Shown: positions 1 to 11,536 of the stretch, piece after piece | Numbering within the stretch: the first letter of the stretch is position 1 | How the letters are laid out: every line of letters begins with the position of its first letter | Assembly (NCBI GenBank): GCA_000611775.1 | Contig: KK106983.1 | Coordinates: 1,018,575-1,082,574 of the forward strand | Direction of reading: 5' to 3' | Length of the DNA stretch: 64,000 nucleotides | Origin: Umbilicaria muhlenbergii | Lineage: Eukaryota; Ascomycota; Lecanoromycetes; Umbilicariales; Umbilicariaceae | Translations under genes and position numbers: made by a program | The notes under the pieces: model-generated | What the model was told of the DNA's origin: nothing | Seen by the model: the letters and a program-made list of their open reading frames with translations, nothing else | The model's database searches: none

Positions 1-1
1 A

Positions 2-1423
2 CTTGTCGGTGATGACCGGCATGAAGCAAGAGAGTCTACCACAGGCTTGGAGGCTGCGTCAGGAACTGAGGACACCCTTTCGAAATCGAATCCTATAATG
101 CCTGGAACTTTCTGGATGGACCTTAACAGCGTCTTCCAAAGCTTCGAGTCCATATATCTAAACTGGAATCCTGGTCTATTCTCCTTTCGGCAAGACATTC
201 ACTTCACTTGGGACCTTTCTGTTTCTACAAGTCCCGCGGGTTGCTTTCGGCAGAATCCTCAATATGCGGTGAAGATTAGCAATGGTGGCACTGCATGGGT
301 TCTCTTATCAAAGCATTTTCAGGATGACAGCCTCAAAAAGGGTGATAAATCGGGCGAGTCCCCGGAACCCGAAGACTTCGAGCCTGGCTTCATTAGCTTG
401 TACGCTTTTGATAATGGTGGAAAGGTGGTGTATCTCAGCGATGGTGCCCTAATTCGCGGCCCATATGTGGATTCTCCGAATACCTTATTACGCTTGGAAC
501 TTCCACCTGGGTCTACATATACCATTGTGGTGTCTCAGCAGGCTTTAGCTCGCTTCAGTCACAACTTCACCTTGTCAGTGTTGTCCCTGAAGCCTGTGGA
601 TCTGATTCCGGCGTCCGAAAAATACGGGCATTGCACAACGTACGAAGGTGCTTGGACATTCTCGACATCTGGTGGTAATGCCAGCTGCTCGTCTTACCAA
701 ACGAACCCTCAATTCTCCCTACAGCTCGCAAAAGGCTCAGACATCGCCTTGCTTCTCGAGACTACCGCGGAAGATCTTGCGGTGCATGTCAAGCTCCTCT
801 GGGTTAATGGAAAGCGTGCCAGCAGTGTCACTACCCGCGACATCGTTGGTGATAGTGGTGAGTACCGACGAGGTTGCGCGCTGGCAGAATTACGGGGTGT
901 TGATGCTGGTACTTACACCATAATATGTTCTACTTTCGAGCCGGGCCAGCTCGGGAAGTTCAAACTACACGTTTCCACAACGACAGCATGTGTTGTGAAG
1001 CCTCTTCCCCTTGAGGAAGCCGGGCGGTTGGTAACACGGCTCCCTCTGGCAACCTTCTCGCCGGGTATCGACCGGCTGTTAGCACCGTTGACTGCTCGCC
1101 GCATTACAAGGCTTCGCATGCTTGCTACACACCGCTCTATACAGCCTGGTGCCCGCTCGCCACTCAAGCTAGCTCTCGAACATGGGCAAGGACCTAACAA
1201 GCAAGTCCTTGCGGTCAGTTGTGACGATGAATTCAGTGGTGATCATACAGGCGTTCGCACACAGGACATCGATGTGCTCCCAAGGATGTGTGCCACAGGA
1301 GGGGTGTGGCTTGTTTTGGGGAGGATGGGAGGCTCTGGTCGGATGAATGCTGAAGGTGTGCTTATTGAATTATTGAGCGATGTGCCGGTGGAGGTCGGCG
1401 CTTGGGGCACGGGTGATGGGTAG
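2..1423 (+). CDS. palB: PalB/Rim13 calpain-like cysteine protease, C-terminal part (5' truncated by window edge)
   Basis: The reading frame is open from the left edge to a TAG at 1421-1423, so about 473 C-terminal residues are seen. The opening motif FWMDLNSVFQSFESIYLNW, followed by two beta-sandwich (calpain domain III-like) segments, is the hallmark of the fungal PalB/Rim13 family. The catalytic Cys-His-Asn domain and the MIT domain would lie upstream, outside the window. In known fungi this protease acts at ESCRT-III on endosomes and cleaves the transcription factor PacC/Rim101 in alkaline-pH signalling; that role is inferred from the family. No intron is visible in this part. The call rests on the FWMDLNSVFQSFESIYLNW block and the overall arrangement. 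Confidence 0.85.
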   Translation, partial: LVGDDRHEARESTTGLEAASGTEDTLSKSNPIMPGTFWMDLNSVFQSFESIYLNWNPGLFSFRQDIHFTWDLSVSTSPAGCFRQNPQYAVKISNGGTAWVLLSKHFQDDSLKKGDKSGESPEPEDFEPGFISLYAFDNGGKVVYLSDGALIRGPYVDSPNTLLRLELPPGSTYTIVVSQQALARFSHNFTLSVLSLKPVDLIPASEKYGHCTTYEGAWTFSTSGGNASCSSYQTNPQFSLQLAKGSDIALLLETTAEDLAVHVKLLWVNGKRASSVTTRDIVGDSGEYRRGCALAELRGVDAGTYTIICSTFEPGQLGKFKLHVSTTTACVVKPLPLEEAGRLVTRLPLATFSPGIDRLLAPLTARRITRLRMLATHRSIQPGARSPLKLALEHGQGPNKQVLAVSCDDEFSGDHTGVRTQDIDVLPRMCATGGVWLVLGRMGGSGRMNAEGVLIELLSDVPVEVGAWGTGDG

Positions 1424-3135
1424 CAAGTCATATGATGACAGTAAAAGAACCATTAATACAGGCCATTGCACACGGATTTGAACTCGCAAGAATGTTCTTG
1501 TCTTGGCGCAGTCAATTGACGACCTAAAGGCAGGCGCAGGCTCAACATTCATGATGCTTGTGGGTAATGAAAACAAGGGGATCTCCAGCAGAAGTTGAAC
1601 AATAGAAAAACTTTCTGAAAGAACATCCAGTGTATCGATGTCATAAGTCGTTAAACATAACTGGGAATACATAGGCATCAATCCCTAGTTGAATTGCAGC
1701 CGAGGGTCCCCTCGGTCCTCCACTCAAGGATAAATCGATGTGAGAAACTATCAGTTGGGACATCTGATGAGTTCTTCAGGTTTGTTGTTTTACTATTCCG
1801 CATATATCACTTATGACATCAGTGGTGAGCTTGATGGACTCTGCAATCGCGCCAGTTCCAATCCTGCGCCGAGGGGCTCTTGGGCTCCCTCCTCAAGAAC
1901 CGAAAGGACAAAGAACGTTTTCGGTGAATACACAGTGTGTCAATGCCAGAAGCCACTGACCTCACTTGGAGAGTTTAGGGATATCCATCTCTTGTTGTCG
2001 AGTTGTTGCCAGCTGAAAACTGCCCCTTAGTTTGGTGTGTGTGCGCCTTGGGGATTTCCTCGCTTGAGAACAGCCAATGACCTCGTCGGCACAGCCTTAG
2101 CGAGGCTGAGCCAGGCTTATTTAGCAATATTCCATTCGAGGGATGACTCATGGGGGGCCTGACGTTGGAGGTGGAATAAGTAAACGCTGTGTGGTCAATA
2201 TGGTCTCTGAATTGACCATTCAAGAAAACTCACACCATACCCTATTTTGCTGTCCTAGCCCTAACCACCCTACCATCCCCATGGACCAATGGAGCGAACC
2301 CCGTCCACCTGAACCCATGGACCGTTGCAACGACGACGGACTGCAATCGATGTCGCTGCCTTCATTGTCTTGACTACTGGCGAGGCCCTATTATGTGTCC
2401 AGTACGGACAGAACATAATTTGAGTAGCATGGAGTTCGATCTGGACTGGTTCATCACCGATAATGAGTACGGTGATCAATCATGGAGGTATGTCTCGCTA
2501 TTCCTCATACGGACGTCATGCTGAAAACATCTACGTTAGCATCAGTCATGGGATATCCACTCATCGTGGCGTCTAGCCAGATGTTTCTGAAACCACGGCC
2601 AAGGTCGTGACCTATATTTCATACTCTCCACTAACTGTCAACGATTACGAGATGGCTTTTCAACCTTTCCTCGACTTCCACATATCTGACGACGAACCTT
2701 GTCAAAGGGCAGAGCTCTCTCGCAGTATGGTGCCTGGACATTGGTGTCATGGCCTAGCCAAACACAATTCCGCATCGGCGTCCAACAACAACGGTTCGTT
2801 CAGAGCAATTCAGTGTCGTGGTTTACATACCTTCGAGCCTCCCTTTTACCAGGTCTACCCGCGTCTATCGGATCCGCCGATAGACCACTGAACAGACCCA
2901 AAGTCCATACATGAAACCTACCAATCTGCTGCCTCGAAGCAACTGCTTTCAACTGCCAGCATTATCTGAATACACACATCGATCTGTACTACTCGGCACT
3001 CACTCGTCAGGTCTGCACATTACCGCAACTACCACAACTATTCTAGGGCATCCTAGAAAACGTACCCACACAAGTCCCACGAACAGAAATCCGCTCCACT
3101 GCTTCGAGGCTCTGCCGTCTAGGAGGAACTAGAAG
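1424..3135. other. Intergenic, no gene seen
   Basis: The open frames here are short, have atypical composition and resemble no family I know. The last 250 bases before 3136 are C/A-rich and are probably promoter and 5' leader of the zinc-finger gene. Confidence 0.6.
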
Positions 3136-4143
3136 ATGACCATGTTCCCATCCAACGACATGTCTATGATGAAGCAAGAAGCGCTCCCGCAGTTGAACCC
3201 TGCTTCCTACGTCTCTACATACGAAGCCGAGGCGCTCCCCGAAGGTCTACTTCCGCATGCCGACGACTTCGAGGGCCTCGATCTCCCTCCCTTTAACACT
3301 CCATCATCAGACATGTCCGCCCTATTTGATCCGAACCCACTAGCGTCTGGAGAGCCCAGTCTTGCTCCCATCACTCCATCATCAGACACATCCTTCACAA
3401 TCGACCCGCGTCTACTCACATCCTCGGTGTCCTCCCTACACAGCGAAGAAGACAACACCGGCTTCCTATCCCACTCCGCCGAGCAAGCATTATTAGGCCT
3501 AGGGGAGAGCGAGAGCTTATTCTCCGATCAAGCCTCACCAGGCATCGGGGCTTCCCAGAGCCCATTCTCCTCCCACCCCACCACCATTCCACCTACCTTC
3601 GACATCTCCGCCCCTGCGTACCAGCGATGGCCTCGGTCCTCCCCTCCCCTCAGCACCGACTCCACCCTCCCACCAACTCCCTCCTACCTCCCCCCACCTC
3701 TACGAGCACCCCCAGCAGCCCCAATCACCTCCGCCCCGCGCGCAACCTCTGCTCCCCGCCCACCCTCCAACCCCCTCGCAACCCCCCCCGCACCCACGAC
3801 CCCCTCGCTCCGTGCCCCCAACACCCCCCGAACCCTCCAATGTCCCCACCCCGCCTGCACCACCCACCCGCTCTTCACCCGCCCCTGCGACCTGCGCAAA
3901 CACTACCGCCGGCACAGCAAATACCTCTTCTGCCGGCACCCCGGCTGCGCCGCGGCGACGCTGGGCGGGTTTTCGAGTAAAAAGGACAGGGCCAGGCACG
4001 AGGCGAGTCATAGCCCGGGCGTGGGGTGCGAGTGGGAGGGGTGCGAGCGGGTTTTTAGTCGGGCGGATAATATGAGGGATCATGTTAGGAGGGTGCATGA
4101 GGGGAAAAGGGGGAGGGGGAGAGGAAGGGGGAGGGGGAGATAA
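3136..4143 (+). CDS. C2H2 zinc-finger protein, 335 aa, Pro/Ser-rich N-terminus
   Basis: Single-exon ORF; the ATG at 3136 follows a purine-rich leader. Residues 1-225 are low-complexity Ser/Pro/Thr-rich and carry a twice-used TPSSD motif, as in an activation domain. Residues about 232-325 hold three C2H2-type units: CPHPAC...H(4)H, CRHPGC...H(3)H and CEWEGC...H(4)H. The end is a run of alternating Arg-Gly. A nuclear DNA-binding regulator is likely, but I cannot name an orthologue or target. The coding strand is almost pure pyrimidine at about 3580-3860 and then strongly purine-rich at 4000-4200, so codon usage differs sharply between the halves. It faces a second C2H2 gene (4951-6811, minus). 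Confidence 0.75.
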   Translation: MTMFPSNDMSMMKQEALPQLNPASYVSTYEAEALPEGLLPHADDFEGLDLPPFNTPSSDMSALFDPNPLASGEPSLAPITPSSDTSFTIDPRLLTSSVSSLHSEEDNTGFLSHSAEQALLGLGESESLFSDQASPGIGASQSPFSSHPTTIPPTFDISAPAYQRWPRSSPPLSTDSTLPPTPSYLPPPLRAPPAAPITSAPRATSAPRPPSNPLATPPAPTTPSLRAPNTPRTLQCPHPACTTHPLFTRPCDLRKHYRRHSKYLFCRHPGCAAATLGGFSSKKDRARHEASHSPGVGCEWEGCERVFSRADNMRDHVRRVHEGKRGRGRGRGRGR

Positions 4144-4950
4144 GGAGATGGGGGAAGGTGGGAAGGTAGGAAGGGGGAGGGGGAGGTAGGGGTGGAAGGA
4201 ATGCGTATTTCTTTGATGTTTTCTTTTAATGCGGGCGAGTGAGCGGGGCGTTGTTCTGGAATTTGGGATACCTTAGGCATCGCGTACTTTCTGCAATGGT
4301 TGCATTTGTTGGGTTCGTTTTTGACGGCTCAGGTTCTCACCGGCTCGATGAATCAAGTGTTATCATCATCATTCGGAGATGGAGAGTGTAACTCGAGGAA
4401 CGTCTGGCAGGAGCGTGGTTCTGAATCACTCGATCGATTCGTATCATGAGATCTTATCGCGAGATTCTGGAAGTTTCAATGCCTGATCAAGTGTATCCCA
4501 CTCCGCGACCTAGCCATTGCACAAGCGTCCGAAGCCATTGGAAATCGAAGCCAGTGCGCTTCTCGTATGGGATAAATAGACTTTTGCCAGCAGCGAGAGT
4601 ATCTTCCCATCTCCATTATCGAGAAGAGGTCAACAGGGCTGTCACCATACACCCATCAAGCCTTGGGCCACCCAACTTGTTATAGGGCACCGACCGACCA
4701 AAGAACCCCAAAAAGATGTACCCCTCATCTCCCAAAGGGTAGGATGCTCCGAATCCTCGCCAAGTACCATGGTAGTTCCCCCATCACACCCCAATCTCAA
4801 GACACCAACCGGCCGGCACATCTCGCCGGGCGCCTATGCAATTCGTGACAGCATGAAAGTGTGATGGCATCTCAGTAAAAAATGCAAGTGGTCAAGTGAG
4901 TCACAAGAAGTGAAAGAAAGTGGAAATGAAATCGTGAACGCCTTCGCAAG
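4144..4950. other. Intergenic between two convergent C2H2 genes
   Basis: Begins with about 60 bases of G/A-rich sequence. No gene is recognised; it should hold the two 3' UTRs. Confidence 0.6.
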
Positions 4951-6811
4951 TTAGCTACTCCCTAATCGTCTCCTTCGACCTCGACTGCCGCCTTCGGGCC
5001 GTTGGGCAAGGACTTCACGGAGCAAGGGGTCGTCTTTGTCTTTGTCGACGTGGTGGACGCGCACGTGTCTGTACATGTTGATGTCTATTTAGCATATCAT
5101 TCTGATAGAACTGATCTTGTCACTGACCTTTGAAGATTATCAGGTCGAGGATACTTGTGCTCACGCTCAGGACAGAAAGGACAAATGTACCCAGGCGATC
5201 GGTGGACCAGCCCGTGCCGGATCATCTCATTCTTCCTCTTGAACCCTTTGCCGCCTTCGGAGCGCGAGCAGTCTGGCTCCGGGCAGTAATGCGGCCGGTT
5301 TTGGGAGTGCACGTTGGCGTGAGAGCTTGTGCGCCGGTCAGCGTGGGGAAGAAAACAAGCGATGACAGGTACGTGGAAACTCACTTGAGGAGATACTGTG
5401 TTTGAAATGGTGCTGCAGTGCATCCCGTATATTCACATTTGAAGCCGCCGTTCGCTAGTGGTAACGGCCCGCCGGCGGGTAAAGGTGGTAAAGTGATAGG
5501 ACGAGGGGTATCAACGCTCATACGGTCACCATTGGGCGACGCATCCGTGCTATAGCTGCCAGTAGTTGGATTGCTCTCTGCTGAAAGCGGGCCTTGCTCG
5601 TCACTTTGCGGGGTCGTACCGTTGCTATAATAAGCCGACCCTGGTTTCCCAGGGTGTGACAAGCCCATTGGATCGTGACCTGACCTAAAGTCGCGCGGAG
5701 AATTGCTGCTATAAGAAGTATTCGACGGCGATGGTTGCGGTGCCGTAGGTGGGTAGGGATGATGATAGCTTCGGGTCTGTAGATTGGGATATTGGGCGGT
5801 TTTGGGAGGCGAATGCCCATTGATCGAGACAAATGTTCCTCGTCCATTGGTTGAGGTGCCATTTGCGGCTTCTCCTTTGACAGAGCTAAACTCTACCAGT
5901 GAGCCAAACTGGTCATGTAACGACGGTAGACTCTGCTGGCCATTGGGGGACTTTGTAGCGTTCTGCTGTGGGGAGGTCTTCATGGCTGGAAGCGTCTCGC
6001 TGTCCATTGGCGATCCTTGTGAGACTTGAATGGCGTGAACAAATACCGGCGATGATGCCAATGAGTCTGAATTCCTCCGACCTTTCGGAACACTCCCACG
6101 ACTCGAGCTTGGCCGCCTCGTTCTCGATGAATTGATTTTACATCGAGGTTTATCCGCAGCAATGGTAGAAGCCTTAGGGGCCAAGACTATCGTATCGCTC
6201 CCGGTGTCTATCTCTTCTTTCACTGGAACCGTCTCCGGTTTTCGAGGACGCATCTCCGTCAAGTTCAGATCTGGTGCAGTACATATTGGAGGGTCTACAG
6301 GTGAACGATGACCGTGCAAGTCCGCAACTGAATCCTGTGGGTTACAATCGGTCTCATCGATGATGCGTGCCGCGTCTTGCGCGGTCTGGACAAGGTCATT
6401 CTCGACAGCGGCGCCCCCAATGTCTCGCCCTACCATCTCCTCTTCCGAGTCGTCCTGCAAAGGCTCTTCACCAGCCGTCTTTGCTATGTCAGGTCGACTG
6501 TGGCCACTCATATAATCAATAAGTACGCTGTCGCCTAGAGACGCTCGTACCTTCTGTTTTGGAATCGGTCTGCGACCGCCTTTCAGATGAGATATACCCG
6601 CACTCTCGGGGGAGGACTCGGCTGCCAGAATTAGACGTTCTGGAGACGGCGTGGGTCTCAGGTTGGCCGTGACGGGCTCAAGAAGGGGAGTGCGATCCAG
6701 AGAATCCGGATCGTAGAATGAACCCGCCAGCTTCGGAGATGTTGGCGGAGAAATGGCCCTGGAGGCCCCTCCGTCCTTGACCGGAGTGGTATTTAGATAG
6801 AAGCTGTGAAG
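4951..6811 (-). CDS. C2H2 zinc-finger transcription factor (first exon not resolved)
   Basis: Exons run 5385-6811 (or 6803), 5128-5325 and 4951-5068; introns are 5326-5384 and 5069-5127. Phases match, giving about 580 residues. The large exon encodes a Ser/Pro-rich N-terminal region beginning near SFYLNTTPVKDGG, with a TSPKLAGSFYDPDSL motif. The C-terminus has three C2H2 units: CEYTGC...H(3)H, CPEPDC...H(3)H (with GGKGFKRKNEMIRHG between) and CPFCPEREHKYPRPDNLQRH, then HHVDKDKDD and a basic tail. This finger block is strongly conserved in Pezizomycotina; I think it matches the group sometimes called RfeC, but am not sure enough to use the symbol. Above 6811 a frame stop follows an AG acceptor, so a short upstream exon exists; its ATG could not be chosen with confidence. 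Confidence 0.8.
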
Positions 6812-8470
6812 CTGCGATCAAAGTTGCGCATTGATATTGGGGCGTGTGCCCAATGTCGATGGTGCAACAAGCAATTCCAGCAGCACACGGTTACATCCAA
6901 ATCACTACTGTCGGGCGACACAGCCTCCGAAAGACCCTGTCAGCATGTGTAGTTCGCCGCTACGAAAAGCATGACTGGAACAGTCGGCGCATGGCCTGAC
7001 AGGCAAGACATGATTTGATGAATTAAGATGAAATTATCCGCGCAAGCGTGGCATATGTGACGGCGCCTCGGTGAGACGAAGTGACGCTCCAAAATGAAAG
7101 ACTACAGAGAAATGTCTAGGCAACGATGGCTTGCGCATTACAGCCAGACGAGGTTTTGAAAGAACGTAACGACCACTACTTCAGACTCAAAGATACCGAA
7201 GTTTGAACAAGAAGGCATGAAAGAACTCTTTCGATCACATCGAGCATTTGGGACGTTGGCGCGATGATTGAGAGAATGCCCGTTACCCAGCATCACCAAG
7301 GCGTGGAGAAACATACCTGGGAATGCCGGCGAACTTCGCCCTCTGGACGAGCTAACGAAGAGCCTCTTGAGGCTCCCAAAGCTTAATTGTCGAGACGTGG
7401 ACGGCCGAACTCAAGCTCGACGGCGAGGGTGCAAATGGGGGGGATTCGGCGATGTGCTCAGATGGTGGTAAGTGACAAATGCTCGAGGATCCGACTGCGA
7501 ACGCCCCAGCTCGAGCGGCCACTTCACTGCGCCCCACTTAAGGATGCCGGTGTTTGCAGCCAATGTGAAGTGGCTGCGGAGATGCGGCTGAAGCAGCGCT
7601 GTGGCCAGGGTCCGGCGAAGGGAGGGGGGGTGGCCACCTCGCTTTTGGCAGTGACACGACACGGGATCCGCTACGAGCGACGCAAGTCGGATGATCCTGG
7701 TCCGAGTCCGGACGCGTGTGAGTGCGAGGACAGGCCCAAGAGAGGCTCTGGCAGCGACGGCAGTGACAGAGGAGGCGGAGGGTACGATCTCCGTTGAGCT
7801 GGCGCTTCGAGCCGGAGCACGGAAGAGTGCGGATCATGTGCAAGAGAGCCAGAATGGGGGCAGCTCTAGTGGAGTGGGCTGTGCTTCTGTGCTCGTGCTG
7901 GCTTGTCCTGGGGGGGCCCCAAGTGCCAAGGGGCCAAGTCGCAGCTGCCAGCAGTCGATTGCGGCTCACACTAAACGCCCACTACTCCGTGAAAGGCGGG
8001 CCCCGCAGCTCGCCGCTCGCCTCTGACCTCTCGCCCGTGCAAGTGACTTTAGGCACCGAGACTTGTCATGGGAATTTCGTCAGGCCAGCAGAGAGCCAGG
8101 CCTAAGCTAGAGAAACACTCATCAGATACCTGACCTGCGGTTACTCGCTTGATTCCTTGCGAGAAAGGTCGAGCAATTGAACCCTCATCCACTCTACGTT
8201 TGCACTCTCGCACTCTGATCAAGTTGTCGAGGGCAACAGAAGCCTCCGGGGGAGTTCGATTCGTTCCATCCACATGAGCGTGCGAGTAGTGCGAGACCGG
8301 TCCAGGACGGTAGCGCGGCACCGAACGCGAACTGGGCTGCCTTCCCCGCTTTCGCTGGCTGGCTGAGGCTGATTTGATTCACGAGACGGCACCCTGACGA
8401 TTAGCTGTCAGCTAGCCGGCTTGGCCTCAGAGCCATCACCCCTGGCCCCCCAGCCCCCCCCACCAAGCGT

Positions 8471-8525
8471 CGCAATGCCTATCGCAAATGCCTATCGCAA
8501 ATGCCTATCGCAATGCCTATCGCAG
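8471..8525. repeat. Minisatellite, 12-13 bp unit, about 4 copies
   Basis: The unit gcaatgcctatc or gcaaatgcctatc is repeated four times head to tail, with a one-base A insertion in the middle two copies. Confidence 0.9.
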
Positions 8526-8616
8526 GCATAACGGCCGACCCATCCTCCGTCCTCCGCCCCCCGGCCACCCATTCATCAAAATGCCGCATGTGCAGTGCTG
8601 CGTTCTGTTGCAAGCT

Positions 8617-8646
8617 ACGCTCCCTGACGCTCCCTGACGCTCCCTG
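8617..8646. repeat. Three perfect copies of a 10-bp unit
   Basis: acgctccctg is repeated three times without change. Confidence 0.9.
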
Positions 8647-9773
8647 ACCCCGTCCGACGGAACCTCGCCTGCTGCGCGCTGCTCCTCCTCTCAAGCGTCG
8701 CCCGCGCCCGCGTGGGGGGGCCTCGCTTCTCCCCGGGGCAGTGTTCAGAGCAGAGCGTGATAACATCAGAGCATGATAACTTCACAGTTGCGCCGATCCA
8801 CTCTGCCCCGACTCGACCTCACACGTGTTATCTGGGTCGCAAAAGGATCAAACCGGGATGTTGAATTCGGCCTGCTTTCAGGGCGTGGGCCGTTTTTTGA
8901 CGTATGCAGAGACGGCGTGTCGCGAATTCATTGACAAGTCCCGATCCTCAGCCATCGACTGATTGGTTGTTGCCCTGTGATTGGGAGTCCCCTGGGAGTG
9001 CAGCCGATTGAGGGAATCCGTACCCAGGTTCAAGCCGACGCGGCGTCTGGTGTTAGTGGGCTTGCCGCATCTCGCGCAGACAAGCACTGGACTGTCATAG
9101 GTGAATGTGGAAAGGCTTCTGGAACCCGCACTTCCATCACGACTTCTTCAGGTGGAGAGCGCAGAGGATCAACGTCACCCGATGTCCAGGTTGGCGATCC
9201 GCAGGCAGGCAGTCAAATTGTCCTGCTCAAAGAGATGCCGGCGCAGGGTCAACTCAAAGTGGCATTTTGGCAGTTCTCAGCAAGGATCGAGCCAATAGAG
9301 CGTGCTATCGGGATCCACCTCAGCTGCTCTCTGTCAAAAGAAATTCATGAGAAGTTGAGTACTGCAATTTCTTGATTTCTTTTAGCCGTTCTCTAGCCAG
9401 CTTGTTATCCGGTCCATGTCGTTTACAAAAACAGTCTACATTGTCGAGATACCATGGAGCTCTATAGTTCCCCATTCTAAAGCTGCTGAATCGCTTTGCT
9501 GTTGATTTGTCGCGCGGCTTCCCAACTGCATACATCGAACTGGTTGGTCATTAAGCCTCCTGTTTGGATTACATACCTTCTTCTCCAGGTAGTAGCGCAG
9601 ACACCGTAGACTGCCGGAACTGCTTGATCTCTGAATAGCAGTACTACTGGTGCCGGAGCCCGACGCTGACAGCAAGGGACAACACTTGGTAGTGTGCTGC
9701 TCAGCATTCTCTGTTGCCACCGGGACATAGACACATGAACTCCGAGTTGCCTGAAGTCTAAAGAATCCCTTTA

Positions 9774-10919
9774 TCACACATCAGCCTCAGCACCAAGCAA
9801 GCCCGTCCTCTCATCAACGCCGTCCCCGTCCCTCTTCCCCTCCCCAGCCTCTCTATAAAGCCAATAATGCTGAACCATAAACACGACGTCGAAAAAAATG
9901 CTCACACTCCCCAACACCAACTTGACCGGATTCCCGCCAATCCCACTCCAATCATCCTGCAAGCTCGAATCAATCACCAACTGCGCAATCGACAACACCC
10001 CGCCCGCGAAATCCAGCAGAATCTGCTCAATGCTCCACCCGCGCGTCGACTGCCGCTGATAATTCGCCCACGCCTGCGGCACGTACTTGACCATCGTGAC
10101 CACCAGTTTCACGTACCCGACCGCATAGACCTAGACCCGCCAACCCCCCGTTTGTATCAGTAAAATGGTCCTTGTGTATCTCATATCCCGTCCCGTCCCG
10201 TCCCCTCCCCTCTGTCCACCCACTCACCCAACCCCAACCCATCCCCACCAAACGAAAGGGACTCACAACATCAATCCACGCCCACCCGCCCGCATCCCAC
10301 CCCCCCTCCCCTCTNNNNNNNNNNNNNNNNNNNNNNNNNNNNNNNNNNNNNNNNNNNNNNNNNNNNNNNCATCCCCACCACCCCAGCACTCACCCCCCTC
10401 CGCCCCCGATGCTCCAGCCCCCAACACCTCCAAAACATACTCGCGGTCCCCGCACTGACCACCAGCGCATGTGCCGCGAACGCCACATCGTTCAGTCGCA
10501 CCGTCGGAGAGGGGCTGACGGGGTGGCGGAAGGCGTATTGGGCTCGGATGAGCGGGGAGGAGAAGAAAAAGGACGTCGAGAGGAGGTAGGCGAGGAAACC
10601 GAGGGTGTTGAGGAAGGGGTAGTCCGGGGTGGTGCCGGTGGTGGAGTGGAGGGAGAGGTTGAGGAGGGGTTGGGGGTAGAAGGATAGGGACCAGGAGAGG
10701 GTGCTGGGAGGGGGGTTTTAGTACGGGTGGGATTGGGGGGGGAAGAGGGAATGAGGAGAGGAGGGGGAGGGAGAGGGGGAAGGGGAGGGGGCGGTACTAG
10801 ATCCAACCGAGGAGACTGGATGAGGGTGTTAGTGGGGTGGTTGAAGATGTAGGGGGGGGTGGGGAGGAGTGGTACCGGGAGATGGCGTTGGCGAGGCGGA
10901 TGGTGCCCGGGGAGAGCAT
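9774..10919 (-). CDS. ers1: Cystinosin-like lysosomal/vacuolar L-cystine transporter (PQ-loop), interrupted by assembly gap
   Basis: The ATG is at 10919. Exon 1 is 10876-10919, followed by an 18-nt micro-exon (10798-10815) and a third exon starting at 10703 that runs toward the N gap. Sequence after the gap resumes to 10267, and the last exon is 9774-10130. Joining exon 1, micro-exon and exon 3 gives ISRLLGWIYTLSWSLSFYPQ, the typical first PQ-loop motif of fungal cystinosins; the second is VKYVPQAWANYQRQSTRGWS. Several hydrophobic helices are visible, for example NTLGFLAYLLSTSFFFSS and VLGSVSIFFDVVFMVQHYW. The family exports cystine with protons from lysosomes or vacuoles; the yeast homologue is Ers1. 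The piece around the gap cannot be checked for frame. It ends with GLLGAEADV and TGA at 9774. Confidence 0.85.
10315..10369. other. Assembly gap (55 N)
   Basis: A run of 55 undefined bases inside a nearly pure C/A/T (plus strand) tract, within the cystinosin gene. True length is unknown. Confidence 0.99.
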
Positions 10920-11536
10920 GGCGTCGCTGGGTTAGGGACGGAGAGGCGGCTTGGCCATTTCGCAGGAGAGAGCGGGCGCTGGCATTCTTATCCGGCGTGT
11001 GTGGAAGTGGAAGTGATGGTGTGGTCTTGTGCGGTTGTAGTAAAGTCGAGGTCGCATGACTGTTGGTGATCCATCGGTACAAGCGCTAACGTCCGTGAGA
11101 CCCCTTACTTTGTTGACTCGGTAAGGTCGACGGCCAGGCAATATTGTATTTGAAGCAGCAAGTAGTATTACAATTCTCAGTGTATACAATACCAAGACCA
11201 GATTGCTAGAATGAACATATTGACATCTATGGGGACAGAATCTCGTGTGATGATATCATCTATTTCCCAGCAATAACACTGCTCGAAGACTGTCTTCTTC
11301 CATGAGACCCATACCCACGTCCCGTTGCTTTTGGGATTACCTATGATATGTAGACTCTTGCATCCTGAGCTACATTCTAGACTGCCCACACGCTTTTAAG
11401 TCAGGAGAAACCTGACCAAAGCCATCCTCGCGGCGAGCGCAGAAGTAATATCAGAGCATGCAGTAAAGGTGTAAAGTCAAAGAACTTTGCTTGCGCCAAC
11501 ATTTGCTCCCTGATCAACATTCCCAGACAGCGAGCC
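10920..11536. other. Intergenic: cystinosin promoter and U2AF 3' region
   Basis: No gene recognised. Holds the upstream region of the cystinosin gene and the 3' flank of the U2AF gene. Confidence 0.6.

Larger units (their letters stand above)
6830..9773. other. Gene-poor stretch, GC-rich centre with small tandem repeats
   Basis: No recognisable gene on either strand. The many 60-145 codon open frames at 7260-8770 overlap on both strands and reflect high GC content. It should contain the 5' end of the C2H2 gene on its left. Two short tandem repeats at 8471-8525 and 8617-8646 are listed separately. Confidence 0.55.
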
